Part shown: positions 26,281-37,341 of the stretch, one piece after another
How the letters are laid out: each line of letters begins with the position of its first letter
Numbering within the stretch: the stretch's first letter is position 1
From: Synergistaceae bacterium
GTDB taxonomy: Bacteria > Synergistota > Synergistia > Synergistales > Synergistaceae
Length of the DNA stretch: 64,000 bases
Reading direction: 5' to 3'
Assembly (NCBI GenBank): GCA_031258255.1
Contig: JAIRNC010000025.1
Span: forward strand, 1 to 64,000
Translations under genes and position numbers: made by a program
Notes under the pieces: generated by a model
The model's database searches: none
Told to the model about the DNA's origin: nothing
What the model saw: only the letters and a program-made list of their open reading frames with translations

Positions 26281-27539
26281 CGATGGGCAAGACGTTTGCC
26301 GAGAAAGCGCTCGGACGCGCCGCAGGACGCGAGGTCAGCGCCAACGAAGTCGTCACGGTTGAGCCGGACTTCTGCATGAGCCACGACAACACGGGGCCTA
26401 TATCGCGCACGTTCAAGAAGATCGGCGTAGCTAACGTATGGAAGCCGGAGAGGCTCGTGGTCATCCTGGATCACGGCGTACCCGCCCCGTCCAGCGACCA
26501 CGCCGTAAACCACAAGGAGGCCAGGGAGTTCATGGCCTCCCAGGGCGCTCCGCACTTTTACGACGTGACCAGCGCGGGCGGCGTCTGCCACCAGAAGTTC
26601 TGCGAGGAGGGCTTTGCCCTGCCGGGGCTGATAGTGATAGGCAGCGACAGCCACACCTGCACCTACGGCGCGTTCGGGACGTTCGCGACGGGCATAGGGC
26701 GCACGGAGATGGCCGCCGCGTGGGCGACAGGCAAGATCTGGCTCAAGGTCCCGGAGAGCATAAAGATAAATGTCACGGGCAGATTTAAGGTGGGCGTGAC
26801 GGCCAAGGATTTCATCCTCAAGGTCATGGGCGACGTCAGATCCGACGGCGCGGACTACATGAGCGTCGAGTTCCACGGGGACGGCATAGAGGAGATGAGC
26901 GTAGCCGGGCGCATGACGCTTTGCAACCTCGGCATAGAGATGGGCGCTAAAAACGCCGTCTGCCGTCCCGACGGCAAGGTCCTGGACTTTATAAAGGGCA
27001 GGGAGAAGTCGCCGAGCTGGGAACCCCTGTGGGCCGATGCCGACGCCCTATACGCGAGGGCGTTTAACTACGACCTGGGCGAGATAGTGCCTGGCGTCGC
27101 GAAGCCCCACACGGTGGATAACTACGCTGAGATAGGCGAGGTCGCCGGCACGAAGATCGACCAGGCGTTCCTTGGCAGCTGCACGAACGGGAGGCTGGAG
27201 GATCTGCGCGCGGCGGCTGAAATTTTATCGGGCAGGAGGATAGCCGTTCGCACGATCGTGATACCGGCGTCGTGGGAGGTCTACAGGGCGGCGATGCGCG
27301 ACGGCACCATAGACGCGCTCCTGGACGCCGGCTGCATCGTCTGTAACTCCGGCTGCGGCCCGTGCCTCGGCGCGCACATGGGGACCCTGGCGCCGGGCGA
27401 GACCTGCGTCAGCACGGCAAACCGCAACTTCAAGGGGCGCATGGGGAACAAGGACAGCTTCATATTCCTGGCGAGCCCCTATACGGTAGCTGCCAGCGCC
27501 CTCGCGGGCAAGATCAGCGATCCGAGGGAGGTGCTGTAG
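26277..27539 (+). CDS. leuC: 3-isopropylmalate dehydratase / homoaconitase-type large subunit, canonical copy
   Basis: 420 aa from ATG 26277. It carries the textbook LeuC/AksD motifs: SDSHTCTYGAFGTFATGIG near residue 123, FLGSCTNGR near 300 and NSGCGPCLGAHMG near 360, which hold the [4Fe-4S] cluster. Candidates are isopropylmalate isomerase, homoaconitase or aconitase-like activity. No leuA, leuB or homocitrate synthase lies in the window, though an isocitrate dehydrogenase follows at 28600. It is directly followed by its small subunit, with no gap. Confidence 0.85.
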   Translation: MTMGKTFAEKALGRAAGREVSANEVVTVEPDFCMSHDNTGPISRTFKKIGVANVWKPERLVVILDHGVPAPSSDHAVNHKEAREFMASQGAPHFYDVTSAGGVCHQKFCEEGFALPGLIVIGSDSHTCTYGAFGTFATGIGRTEMAAAWATGKIWLKVPESIKINVTGRFKVGVTAKDFILKVMGDVRSDGADYMSVEFHGDGIEEMSVAGRMTLCNLGIEMGAKNAVCRPDGKVLDFIKGREKSPSWEPLWADADALYARAFNYDLGEIVPGVAKPHTVDNYAEIGEVAGTKIDQAFLGSCTNGRLEDLRAAAEILSGRRIAVRTIVIPASWEVYRAAMRDGTIDALLDAGCIVCNSGCGPCLGAHMGTLAPGETCVSTANRNFKGRMGNKDSFIFLASPYTVAASALAGKISDPREVL

Positions 27540-28034
27540 ATGAAGGTCAAGGGCAGGGTGTGGAAGTATGGCGACGACGTGAACACGGATGTCATCTTCC
27601 CAGGCAAATACACGTACACCGTGTCGGAGCGAGCCGATATGGGGCAGTACGCGCTGGAGGATCTCGACCCCGGGTTCACGAAGAACGCGAAGCCCGGAGA
27701 TATCATCGTGGCCGGAAAAAACTGGGGCTGCGGCTCCAGCCGGGAACAGGCGGCCATCTGCCTCAAGGAGCGCGGAGTGGGCGCGATCATCGCCAAGAGC
27801 TTCGCGCGGATCCACTATCGCAACTGTCTGAACGAGGGGCTGCCCATAATCATCAGTTCCGAGGTTCAGGGGCTCGTGGAAAGCGGCAGTGAGATAGAGG
27901 TAGATTTCGAAAAAGGGGAGATATCAGCTGGCGGGCAGGTCGTAAAGTTCCCCCCGTACCCGGAATTTGTCCAGGGCCTCGTGGCGGACGGCGGCCTGAT
28001 ACCCCACGTAAAAAAATCGCTGGGGCTGGCCTGA
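27540..28034 (+). CDS. leuD: 3-isopropylmalate dehydratase-type small subunit, second copy
   Basis: 164 aa, beginning at the base after the large-subunit stop. It has DVNTDVIFPGKYTYT, GKNWGCGSSREQA near residue 58 and the RIHYRNCLNEGLP segment. The specificity loop (YTYT) differs from both the first copy and common isopropylmalate isomerases, so assignment to leucine synthesis is not secure. It is the last gene of the four-gene hydro-lyase operon. Confidence 0.85.
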   Translation: MKVKGRVWKYGDDVNTDVIFPGKYTYTVSERADMGQYALEDLDPGFTKNAKPGDIIVAGKNWGCGSSREQAAICLKERGVGAIIAKSFARIHYRNCLNEGLPIIISSEVQGLVESGSEIEVDFEKGEISAGGQVVKFPPYPEFVQGLVADGGLIPHVKKSLGLA

Positions 28035-28131
28035 GGAGCTTTTAATCAGCTATTTCCTATATTTTGTTTTTTTTACTCTGCCATTGTGTTAGAATTTCCC
28101 TCATCGAACCGCATATAATGGAGGGATATAC

Positions 28132-28569
28132 ATGAAAGAGCACGAGATCTCACGGGAAGACGCGATGGCAAAGGCACTGAAACTCTTGTCGGGTGCTAAG
28201 ACGGTATTCCTTGCGACAAACGGCAGTCATGGACACCCGAACCTCAGGGCGATGGCGCCGGTCAAGACCGAGGGAGTTAATACGCTCTGGTTTTCCACCT
28301 CGCGAGGGTCAAGCAAGGTGGACGAGCTGGCGCACAGCGACAAGGCCGTAGTGTACGGCTATTCGCCGCGCAACATGTCGGAATTCAGGCTCTGGGGCAG
28401 CGTAGAGGTGTTAGACGACGCTGGTTCCAGGGAGCTTGTATGGGCAGAAGCCCTCAGGGAGCACTTCCCGGAGGGCGTGAATGACCCGAACCTGCTGGTT
28501 CTCCGCTTCAGCGCCGTTTCCGGGATGTACATGGCCAAGGACGGCAAGAGCGGCGTCTTTGAGGCCTGA
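28132..28569 (+). CDS. Pyridoxamine 5'-phosphate oxidase-like flavin-binding protein
   Basis: 145 aa, the size of the split-barrel PNPOx-like family (general stress protein 26 type). Visible are FLATNGSHGHPNLRAMAPV near residue 26, LWFSTSRGSSKVDEL near 54 and the VVYGYSPRNMSEFRLWGSVEVL strand pair. Such proteins bind FMN, F420 or heme; which one is unknown. It sits between the hydro-lyase operon and the isocitrate dehydrogenase on the same strand, with a GGAGGGATATAC leader. Confidence 0.75.
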   Translation: MKEHEISREDAMAKALKLLSGAKTVFLATNGSHGHPNLRAMAPVKTEGVNTLWFSTSRGSSKVDELAHSDKAVVYGYSPRNMSEFRLWGSVEVLDDAGSRELVWAEALREHFPEGVNDPNLLVLRFSAVSGMYMAKDGKSGVFEA

Positions 28570-28599
28570 CGGCCACCATAATAGCTGGGAGGTAATTGT

Positions 28600-29859
28600 A
28601 TGTTTCGCGACGTCATGAAGGTTCGTGAAAAGAAAGACCGCTACAAAGTCTGTTACATGTCCGGCGACGATTCTGGATTCGACATGATGGAGGGCGCCCT
28701 TCTGGTGCTGGAAGCTCTCGATCTCCCCATAGACTGGGTGCGCGCAGACCTCGGCTGGTGCATGTGGGAGAAGTCCGTCGCCAAGTTCGGCGAGGGGGAT
28801 CCGAGATGCAACACCGTGCCGCCGGAGACGGTAGAGTCCATCCGCGACACCGACGCCACGCTCATGGCCGCCATCACATCGAAGGCAGGCGTTAAAGGCT
28901 TTAAGTCGGCGATATTGCAGATGCGGCAGCTGTTCGACCTCTACATCAACCTGCGCCCGGCGAAGACGCTGCCAGGTGTCGGCACGCCGCTCAAGGGCGA
29001 CCCTAAAATAGACATCGTCATGTTCCGCGAGAACACGGAGGATCTCTACGCCGCTGTGGAGTTCTGCCCGCTGCCGCCGGAGCAGTTCGACCTGCACCCT
29101 GGCATGGAGCGCTTCAAAAAGAGCAAGGAGGTCGCCGTGTCGTGGCGAGTGTTCTCCAATGAGGGGTGCAGCCGCATAATCCGCGCTGCCTTCGAGTATG
29201 CGAAGGCTGTGGGGCGAAAGACTGTACACTGCTCGAACAAGGCCAACGTGATCCGTCAGACGGATGGCATGATGAAGAGGATTTTTCTCGAAATAGCCAA
29301 GGAGTACGAGCAGTACGGCATCAAGGGCATCGAGGAAAACGCGGACGCCACGGCCATGTGGCTCATCAAGAACCCGCAGGACTACAGCGTCGTGGTCGCC
29401 AGCAACGTCTTCGGCGACATCCTCTCCGACGAGGCCAGCCAGCTGACAGGAGGCCTGGGCTTCGCGCCGAGCGGCAACATCGGCGAGACGACGGCCATAT
29501 TCGAGCCGTCCAGCGGCTCCGTCCCCAAGTACGCGCACAAGTACCGCGTTAACCCCTGCGCGATGCTGCTCACGTCAAAGATGATGCTCGAGTACCTCGG
29601 GCTGGACGAAGCTGGCCAGCGGATAGAGAAGGCGATAGGCGATGTCCTGACTGCCGACAAGCCAGGGACGCTGACCTATGACATTCTCCGCGATTTTCGC
29701 GGCGACCCGCAGTGGGAGACAAACGCGGCCAGCACCATAGACATGGCGGCGGAGATAGCGTCCAAGATCAACCCTGCCTTTACGGGCGACACGCTAGAGG
29801 CGGCGAAGGCGAAGGTAAAGGCCATGTGCGACTGGACGAAGACGATCGGCTTCGAATGA
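28600..29859 (+). CDS. icd: Isocitrate dehydrogenase (probably NADP-dependent)
   Basis: 419 aa, beta-decarboxylating dehydrogenase family. FRENTEDLYAAVEF near residue 147 is typical of isocitrate dehydrogenases, as are NKANVIRQTDG and the NVFGDILSDEAS metal site near 268. The cofactor loop reads GSVPKYAH near 305; Lys-Tyr here matches the residues that fix NADP in the E. coli enzyme, whereas NAD-type and isopropylmalate enzymes carry Asp. With one of the upstream hydro-lyases it could form the oxidative branch from citrate to 2-oxoglutarate for glutamate. Homoisocitrate is an alternative substrate. Confidence 0.82.
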   Translation: MFRDVMKVREKKDRYKVCYMSGDDSGFDMMEGALLVLEALDLPIDWVRADLGWCMWEKSVAKFGEGDPRCNTVPPETVESIRDTDATLMAAITSKAGVKGFKSAILQMRQLFDLYINLRPAKTLPGVGTPLKGDPKIDIVMFRENTEDLYAAVEFCPLPPEQFDLHPGMERFKKSKEVAVSWRVFSNEGCSRIIRAAFEYAKAVGRKTVHCSNKANVIRQTDGMMKRIFLEIAKEYEQYGIKGIEENADATAMWLIKNPQDYSVVVASNVFGDILSDEASQLTGGLGFAPSGNIGETTAIFEPSSGSVPKYAHKYRVNPCAMLLTSKMMLEYLGLDEAGQRIEKAIGDVLTADKPGTLTYDILRDFRGDPQWETNAASTIDMAAEIASKINPAFTGDTLEAAKAKVKAMCDWTKTIGFE

Positions 29860-29876
29860 TGATTTAAAACGGTGGT

Positions 29877-30446
29877 ATGGATATGGCTGATGCGAAGGCC
29901 GCCCTGTTCGTTATAACGGGATTTGAGGAGACCGAGGCGCTCTGCACGGCGGACATTCTGCGGAGGGGCCGTGTTGATGTGGTGATCGTCTCCCTTGAAG
30001 CGGGCAAGAGCGTCACGGGCCGGAGCGGGATAACAATCCAGGCTGACAGGGCGTTCAGCGATGTCTCTGGCAGTTCGTTCGATATGCTGGTGATCCCAGG
30101 AGGTACGACGGCGTACATCGATCACGAAGGGCTTTTGAAGATGATCCAGCGCCAGAACGAGACCGGCGGCAAACTCGCGGCCATCTGCGCTGCCCCGGCT
30201 GTGTTCGGGAAACTCGGGCTGTTGCGCGGCCGCCGTGCTCTGATCTACCCAGGCATGGAGGAGTGGATCCAGGGCGCGGTGCTAAGTAACGATATAGTTG
30301 AGACCGACGGAAACATTACGACGTCGAAGGGGCCAGGGACGACGGTGTATTTCGCCCTCCGTCTTGTCGAGATACTGTGCGGGAAAGAAGAAGCGGACAA
30401 GGTCGCGACGGACTTCATAGCGCAAAAATCCGCAGGGGGCTGGTAA
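29877..30446 (+). CDS. DJ-1/PfpI family protein
   Basis: 189 aa, class I glutamine amidotransferase-like fold. The nucleophile elbow AAICAAPAVF near residue 103 contains the conserved cysteine, and the paired glutamate is in FEETEAL near residue 17. TTSKGPGTTVYFAL near 146 is typical of the YajL/ThiJ subgroup. Proposed functions include protein or nucleotide deglycation and chaperone activity. It is close behind the isocitrate dehydrogenase and probably co-transcribed. ATG 29883 is an alternative start. Confidence 0.85.
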   Translation: MDMADAKAALFVITGFEETEALCTADILRRGRVDVVIVSLEAGKSVTGRSGITIQADRAFSDVSGSSFDMLVIPGGTTAYIDHEGLLKMIQRQNETGGKLAAICAAPAVFGKLGLLRGRRALIYPGMEEWIQGAVLSNDIVETDGNITTSKGPGTTVYFALRLVEILCGKEEADKVATDFIAQKSAGGW

Positions 30447-30450
30447 TTCT

Positions 30451-30487
30451 GATTCTAAATCAAACGAACTATAATTGATTTGGAATC
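30451..30487. terminator. Hairpin after the DJ-1 gene
   Basis: Arms 30451-30463 and 30475-30487 are 13 nt with a single G-U-type mismatch and an 11-nt AT-rich loop. It lies 4 nt past the DJ-1 stop. There is no following T-tract, so it may be an RNA end or an operator instead. Confidence 0.4.
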
Positions 30488-30544
30488 GAAATTAGACAGG
30501 GAACGGTATCATCTTTGAGTTGTCGTGATAAGCCCGAAGAGACG

Positions 30545-30592
30545 GGCAATTTTACGGTCGCGGTTGCGAAGCAGCGCGACCGTAAAATTGCC
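30545..30592. terminator. Perfect 18-bp inverted repeat between convergent genes
   Basis: Arms 30545-30562 and 30575-30592 are perfectly complementary over 18 bp with a 12-nt loop. It lies between the plus-strand DJ-1 gene and the minus-strand cyclophilin, so a bidirectional terminator is likely. The stem contains AATTTTAC/GTAAAATT, but no T-tract follows it, so a repeat-element origin is also possible. Confidence 0.5.
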
Positions 30593-30624
30593 ACCGCGTT
30601 ATAGCGGGTCGTCATCGCAACGCT

Positions 30625-31215
30625 TTACTTCTTGTTCTTCTTTTCTGGATCTCCTGAGACATAGAGCTTGTTGATGACGATCGTCGTCACAGGCTTGTCG
30701 CCGGCGTCCGTCTTGGCCTTTCCTATAGCCTCCACCACGTCCATCCCGTCCGTCACCTTGCCGAAGATCGCGTGTTTGCCGTCGAGCCACGGCGTCGGTG
30801 CCAGCGTGATGAAGAACTGCGAGCCGCCCGTGTCAGGGCCGGCGTTAGCCATCGAGAGGATCCCGGGCGCGTCGTGCTTGAGGCCCGGGCCGAATTCGTC
30901 AGGGATGGCGTAGCCGGGGCCACCCCTGCCAGTGCCGGTCGGGTCGCCGCCCTGGATCATGAATCCGTCGATGACCCTGTGGAAAATTACGCCGTCATAA
31001 AATTTCTTGTCTGCCAGGTCCATAAAGTTGCGGCACGTCTTCGGGGCGAGGTCATAGAAGAGCTCGACCTTGAAATCGCCCATCGTCGTTTCAAAGTGCG
31101 CCACCGGGCGCTTGGGTTTCTTGTCGGCCGCCTGTGCTGTGGCAGCGAAAAGGCCCTGCGACAAAACAAGACACGCGAAGATAAAGGACAACAACACTGC
31201 GTAAAAGAATTTCAC
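30625..31215 (-). CDS. Exported cyclophilin-type peptidyl-prolyl cis-trans isomerase
   Basis: 196 aa. An N-terminal signal peptide (hydrophobic core about 4-22, cleavage near ATAQA|A) precedes a cyclophilin domain with FHRVIDGFMIQGGDP near residue 79, the GGSQFFIT active-site stretch near 130, and WLDGKHAIFGKV near 143. It should assist folding of exported proteins in the periplasm. It lies downstream of, and in the same direction as, the Synerg-CTERM surface protein, but a strong hairpin separates the two. The tail is Lys-rich. Confidence 0.93.
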   Translation of the reverse strand: MKFFYAVLLSFIFACLVLSQGLFAATAQAADKKPKRPVAHFETTMGDFKVELFYDLAPKTCRNFMDLADKKFYDGVIFHRVIDGFMIQGGDPTGTGRGGPGYAIPDEFGPGLKHDAPGILSMANAGPDTGGSQFFITLAPTPWLDGKHAIFGKVTDGMDVVEAIGKAKTDAGDKPVTTIVINKLYVSGDPEKKNKK

Positions 31216-31407
31216 CGAAAATCATCCTCCGCCAAAGTTTTAAAATGCACCTGCCCTACGAGAGCATCAGTGACGTGAATTGTATCAGAAAACCACCGCT
31301 CCTGTGAATACATACGAAAATGAGCCAAGGGCGGCCGCGTTTGTTTTTTGTTGAACGTGGCAGTCGTCAAACATGAGCCTGGCGCGTGACGGATGCGGCG
31401 AGAACGC

Positions 31408-31435
31408 GCGAGAGGGGCCCGGCGGCCCCTCTCGC
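31408..31435 (-). terminator. Hairpin after the Synerg-CTERM gene
   Basis: Perfect 12-bp arms (31408-31419 and 31424-31435) with a 4-nt loop, 36 bp past the stop of the surface-protein gene. The GC-rich stem has no clear T-tract. Confidence 0.5.
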
Positions 31436-31470
31436 TTGCAGAAAATCCGGTTGTGGGCTAGAGGTTGGTT

Positions 31471-33537
31471 TTAGCCCTTCCTGCGGATGAGGGCTGCGGC
31501 GCCGGTCGCGGCCAGGAGGCCGAAGATGCCCGCGCCAGCGTCGCACCCGCCGCCACCGCCGCCGGATCCAGGCATGACGACCTCTCCAGAATACTTGACG
31601 GTCTGGAATTCAGACGACGACACCCTGACGACGTAACGGCCGGGCGGGACATCTTTAAAGGTCGCGGTGGCGACGCCATGTTCGCTGAGGGCACGGATCG
31701 TTTCCGGCGCTTTCCCGTTTATCCTGACGGGATCACCGAAGGCGTCGCACAGGGTGAAATAAAGGGGAATCAAATCAGCGGACGGGTGCGGTTTCGATTC
31801 GCCTGCGAGATGCAGGATGACGCTTGGCTTGATGGTACTGGCCATGGAGTCCACGATCACATCGTCCTTGATAGTCACGACGTACTTGCCATAGTCGCGC
31901 CATAAGGCCTCGCCACCCGAATTCACCGGAACGACAGACGCCCCCATGCTTCCGCTGGCGCCGCCCGTGCCCTCGACCGCGATCTCATAGCGCCTGCCCG
32001 GAATGAGCACATGAGGCACGCCTTTTTCGTCCTTCAAGCGACTCAGGTCGATCTGGAAGCTGGCCTTCGTGCGTGACTGATTATACTGAACTCCCGCCGC
32101 TGCAAAGATGGCGTCCCGGAGAGGGTCGTTCGCGGGGTAGCCATCCGCGTCGACGAATCTGTACTTGAAACCTGCTGACGAGGCGAAGGCTTTGCCGGAC
32201 TTGGTTGCGACCGCCACGGTGATGACGCTGCCCTGCTGCGAGCGTCCGAAAATGGACACGTCAAGGGTGCCTGTGTACGCGTCCTCGCCCTTCCTGAGCA
32301 GCGCGTATACGTTGTCCTGGTCGACGAAGGTTTCGACGGAGTAGACATACAGGGAGAATGAGTCAGGAACCCCAGCCTCTATGGTGACGTCCTTCGCGGC
32401 GAGGCCGTGCGACGGGCTGTTCAGGAGCTTAACGTAATAGACATCCTGATCTGTCTTATCGGCGTTCGTGAGACCGTCGAGATTTGCCTTGAGACGAAAC
32501 GGCGCGGATCCCAGCGCGGACTTGTCGATGCCGGCTAATGTCAACGCGGCGCTGTCGGCGTTGCTGGAGGTGAGCGACGCGGAGGCCTTGACCGTCGGTA
32601 CGCTCAAGATCGCGCCAGAATGAGGCTTGACCGTGATACTGGGGAGCAATGCGACGTTCGAGGCCAGGGCAGCGTCGCCTCTTATCTCGATGACCTGGGT
32701 TTTCGCCGGCGCCGCGCTTAGTTCCAGCGTCCCGGCGTTGACCAAGGCCCCGCCGGAATGATTCGTCACGCCGGTAATCAACAGCGTGCCCTGGCCATCC
32801 TTGATCAGCTCTATGTCAGCCTCTCCTCCGGCACCCTTGTTGTATCGCTCGGTTTGCCTGAGAGAGCCCACCTTGATGGCGTTGGACGTCTTCGTGCCTG
32901 TGTCAAACGTCACGCTCTTTGCCGGTTTGTTGCCCGGGTCGTACCTCGTCAATTCGATGCTCACGCCGCTGAGGTCGAGCTCGCCAGCGCCGCCCACGAT
33001 GCCAAACGACGAGCCGCCGGCAAGGGTGACCTTGCTGCCCCCGAGCGCCCCCGGGCTGGCGACGTTCAGCCTGCCGCTCTGGAGGAACGTGTTGGAGTAG
33101 CTGTTCGAGTCGCCGCTGAGATTCGTCGTGCCGTTGCCGAAGAGGCGGAGCGAGCCTGACGTTTTATTTGGGGATCTGCCGCTCACCTTTTTCTTTTCGC
33201 CGGCATCTGGGATGATATTGAGCGTCTGCCCATCCTTGACCAATATGGCGCCACCGGCAGCGCTTTCGGTTGCGATGTTGAGCGGCTGTTGAGCATAGCC
33301 TGTAATTTTGTCGTCGACGTCACCCAGAATGAGGTCGTTAGTCAAGTACGCTGTCTTGCCATGCAAGATCACGGGTTTTTCAGCGGAGCCTTCGTAACTG
33401 CTTATGTCTGAAAGATCCACTTTGGCGTTCTCGCTGTTCAGCACGCCTTTCGTTACCCCTGCCCAAGCCGTGCCGGACAGGGCGGCGAGAGCTATTCCTG
33501 CCGCTAACGGCAAGAATTTTTTTCTTGCTTTGATCAC
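31471..33537 (-). CDS. Surface protein with autotransporter-type beta repeats and Synerg-CTERM tail
   Basis: 688 aa from GTG 33537, chosen because GGAG lies 9 nt upstream and a signal peptide follows at once (KARKKF, then a hydrophobic core ending GTAWA). The middle has autotransporter-associated strand repeats (LIKDGQGTLLITGVTNHSGG, VNAGTLELS) and later Ig-like parts. The C-terminus is a GGGGGGCDAG hinge, a hydrophobic helix and RRKG, the layout of the Synerg-CTERM sorting signal, thought to be processed by a dedicated protease in Synergistetes. It is probably exported, cut near the cysteine and anchored. No outer-membrane barrel domain is present. Confidence 0.75.
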   Translation of the reverse strand: MIKARKKFLPLAAGIALAALSGTAWAGVTKGVLNSENAKVDLSDISSYEGSAEKPVILHGKTAYLTNDLILGDVDDKITGYAQQPLNIATESAAGGAILVKDGQTLNIIPDAGEKKKVSGRSPNKTSGSLRLFGNGTTNLSGDSNSYSNTFLQSGRLNVASPGALGGSKVTLAGGSSFGIVGGAGELDLSGVSIELTRYDPGNKPAKSVTFDTGTKTSNAIKVGSLRQTERYNKGAGGEADIELIKDGQGTLLITGVTNHSGGALVNAGTLELSAAPAKTQVIEIRGDAALASNVALLPSITVKPHSGAILSVPTVKASASLTSSNADSAALTLAGIDKSALGSAPFRLKANLDGLTNADKTDQDVYYVKLLNSPSHGLAAKDVTIEAGVPDSFSLYVYSVETFVDQDNVYALLRKGEDAYTGTLDVSIFGRSQQGSVITVAVATKSGKAFASSAGFKYRFVDADGYPANDPLRDAIFAAAGVQYNQSRTKASFQIDLSRLKDEKGVPHVLIPGRRYEIAVEGTGGASGSMGASVVPVNSGGEALWRDYGKYVVTIKDDVIVDSMASTIKPSVILHLAGESKPHPSADLIPLYFTLCDAFGDPVRINGKAPETIRALSEHGVATATFKDVPPGRYVVRVSSSEFQTVKYSGEVVMPGSGGGGGGCDAGAGIFGLLAATGAAALIRRKG

Positions 33538-33854
33538 TTCTACCACTCCTACTTTCTTATTGTTTTGGAAGTTATTCTTCCACAATACATCATATTTTAC
33601 TGGGCCTTGCTCGTTTTGCAAATATAAAGTAGTAACAATTTAATCATGGAGATGTATTATATAAGTGACAACGGTTATGGCGGATCGCGACAATAGTGCG
33701 TCCCTGCCGCGCAAAGCTGCCCCAGAACGGCGCCCTTGCGCCAGGTTGAACCCCTCCGCCCTGGTTCTGCTATAATGTCGGATGTGTTGAGGGATCTGGG
33801 TGGCGAATAACTGTTTTCCGCCTCGCGTGGATGGTATAATAGGGGGTGAAGGCT
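33538..33854. other. Intergenic region upstream of the remB-gyrB operon
   Basis: Divergent spacer of about 320 bp. It holds the ribosome site of the surface-protein gene (33545-33550), an AT-rich stretch, and plus-strand promoter candidates at 33746-33776 and 33835-33840. I find no convincing gene. Confidence 0.5.
33746..33776 (+). promoter_or_regulatory. Probable promoter of the remB-gyrB operon
   Basis: TTGAAC (33746-33751) and TATAAT (33771-33776), with a rather long 19-bp spacer. A second TATAAT at 33835-33840 sits too close to the GTG start unless the mRNA is nearly leaderless. Confidence 0.4.
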
Positions 33855-36019
<2,165 letters not shown>

Positions 36020-36034
36020 GGGGCGCATATTGGC

Positions 36035-36610
36035 ATGAAATTTTCGCGGGACGAGTCCGTCGAGTTCTTCAAGGAGCACAACAAGGACGACACGTATTTC
36101 AAGCACGCGCTCTCCGTGGAGGCGGCCATGAGGCACTTCGCCCGCCACTACGGGGAGGACGAGGAGCTGTGGGGCAGGGTGGGCCTCCTTCACGACATCG
36201 ACTGGGAGACGACGCAGTCCGTGGAGAACGGGCACCCGGTAAAGGGCGGCGAGATGCTGCGCGAGGCCGGGTACGACGAGGAATTTATCCGCGCCGTCCT
36301 GGCCCACGGGTGGGACTTTTCCGGGGTGGAACCCATATCGATGATGGAGAAGACGCTGTTCGCTGTAGACGAGCTCACTGGGTTCGTGACCGCCGTGGCC
36401 CTCGTGCGGCCTGGCAAATCTTTCCGGGGCCTTGAGGTGAAATCCGTCAAGAAAAAATGGAAGGACAAGGCCTTCGCGCGCGGCGTCGACAGAGAGGTGA
36501 TAGAGCGCGGCGCCAAAATAATGGGCGAGCCGCTCGAATGGCTCATCGAAAACACGATCGCCGCATTAAAACCCATCGAAAGGGAAATAGGGCTTGGCAC
36601 AGACGCATAA
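36035..36610 (+). CDS. HD-domain (HDIG-like) hydrolase
   Basis: 191 aa. It carries LLHDIDWETTQ near residue 51, an upstream His in YFKHALSVEAAM, and HGWDFS near 93, the spacing of HD hydrolases. The segment AVDELTGFVTAVALVRPGK near 109 is typical of a subgroup of unknown substrate specificity in anaerobes. It begins 16 bp after gyrB and is probably co-transcribed with it. A nucleotide phosphohydrolase role is a guess. Confidence 0.75.
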   Translation: MKFSRDESVEFFKEHNKDDTYFKHALSVEAAMRHFARHYGEDEELWGRVGLLHDIDWETTQSVENGHPVKGGEMLREAGYDEEFIRAVLAHGWDFSGVEPISMMEKTLFAVDELTGFVTAVALVRPGKSFRGLEVKSVKKKWKDKAFARGVDREVIERGAKIMGEPLEWLIENTIAALKPIEREIGLGTDA

Positions 36611-36677
36611 CTTAGATAACATATAACATATCGGTGTCGGTATCTGCGGTACGTATTTCTTGAGGAGGTTACCAATT

Positions 36678-37316
36678 ATGTCGATCAATCTCATTCTCGC
36701 TGATGACCACCCGCTCACCCGAGCCGGCCTAATGGCCTACCTAGCCAAGGAGCAGGATTTCAACGTAGTCGGGGAGTACGCCGACGGTGAATCCGCCTGG
36801 AACGGCATCAAGGAGCTGACGCCACAGGTCGCGCTGCTGGACATCCGTATGCCCGGCCTCGACGGCGTCTCCATAACGAGGAAGATCAAGGAAGAGGGCT
36901 TACCGGTAATACCGCTGATGCTGACGAGCTATGACGCGCAGCAGTATGTCCTCTCGTCCCTCCGTGCCGGCGCCAGGGGATACGTCCTCAAATCATCGAC
37001 GGCCGACACGCTCGCCCGGGCCATCCGCATAGTGGCCAGAGGGGGCTTGTACCTCGACAGCGAGGTCGCCAGCACCGTGGAGGAGGGGGAGAGCCTGACG
37101 CCGGAGCCGATCTCGGCACGGGAGAGGGAGGTCCTGCTCCTGGCGGCGAAGGGGCTCTCCGGAAAGGAAATCGCCACACAGCTCTTCATCAGCGAGAGGA
37201 CTGTACAGACGCACCTGGCGTCCATATACGACAAGCTGGGCGCGCGCAACAAGACGGAATCCATGCTCCTCGCGCTGAAATACGGGGTCGTCATGCTGGA
37301 GGAACTGCTCGACTAA
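36678..37316 (+). CDS. NarL/FixJ-type response regulator
   Basis: 212 aa from ATG 36678 with GAGGAGG upstream. The receiver has the LADDHPLTR acidic pair near residue 8, the phospho-Asp in VALLDIRMPGLDG near 55 and the VLKSS lysine near 104. A LuxR-type helix-turn-helix follows (LSAREREVLLLAAKGLSGKEIA, then ISERTVQTHLASIYDKL, about 145-195). It starts 25 bp before the sensor kinase and forms a two-component system with it. Targets are unknown. Confidence 0.93.
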   Translation: MSINLILADDHPLTRAGLMAYLAKEQDFNVVGEYADGESAWNGIKELTPQVALLDIRMPGLDGVSITRKIKEEGLPVIPLMLTSYDAQQYVLSSLRAGARGYVLKSSTADTLARAIRIVARGGLYLDSEVASTVEEGESLTPEPISAREREVLLLAAKGLSGKEIATQLFISERTVQTHLASIYDKLGARNKTESMLLALKYGVVMLEELLD

Positions 37317-37341
37317 ATAAGACCGGGGGGGAACAGTTCCT

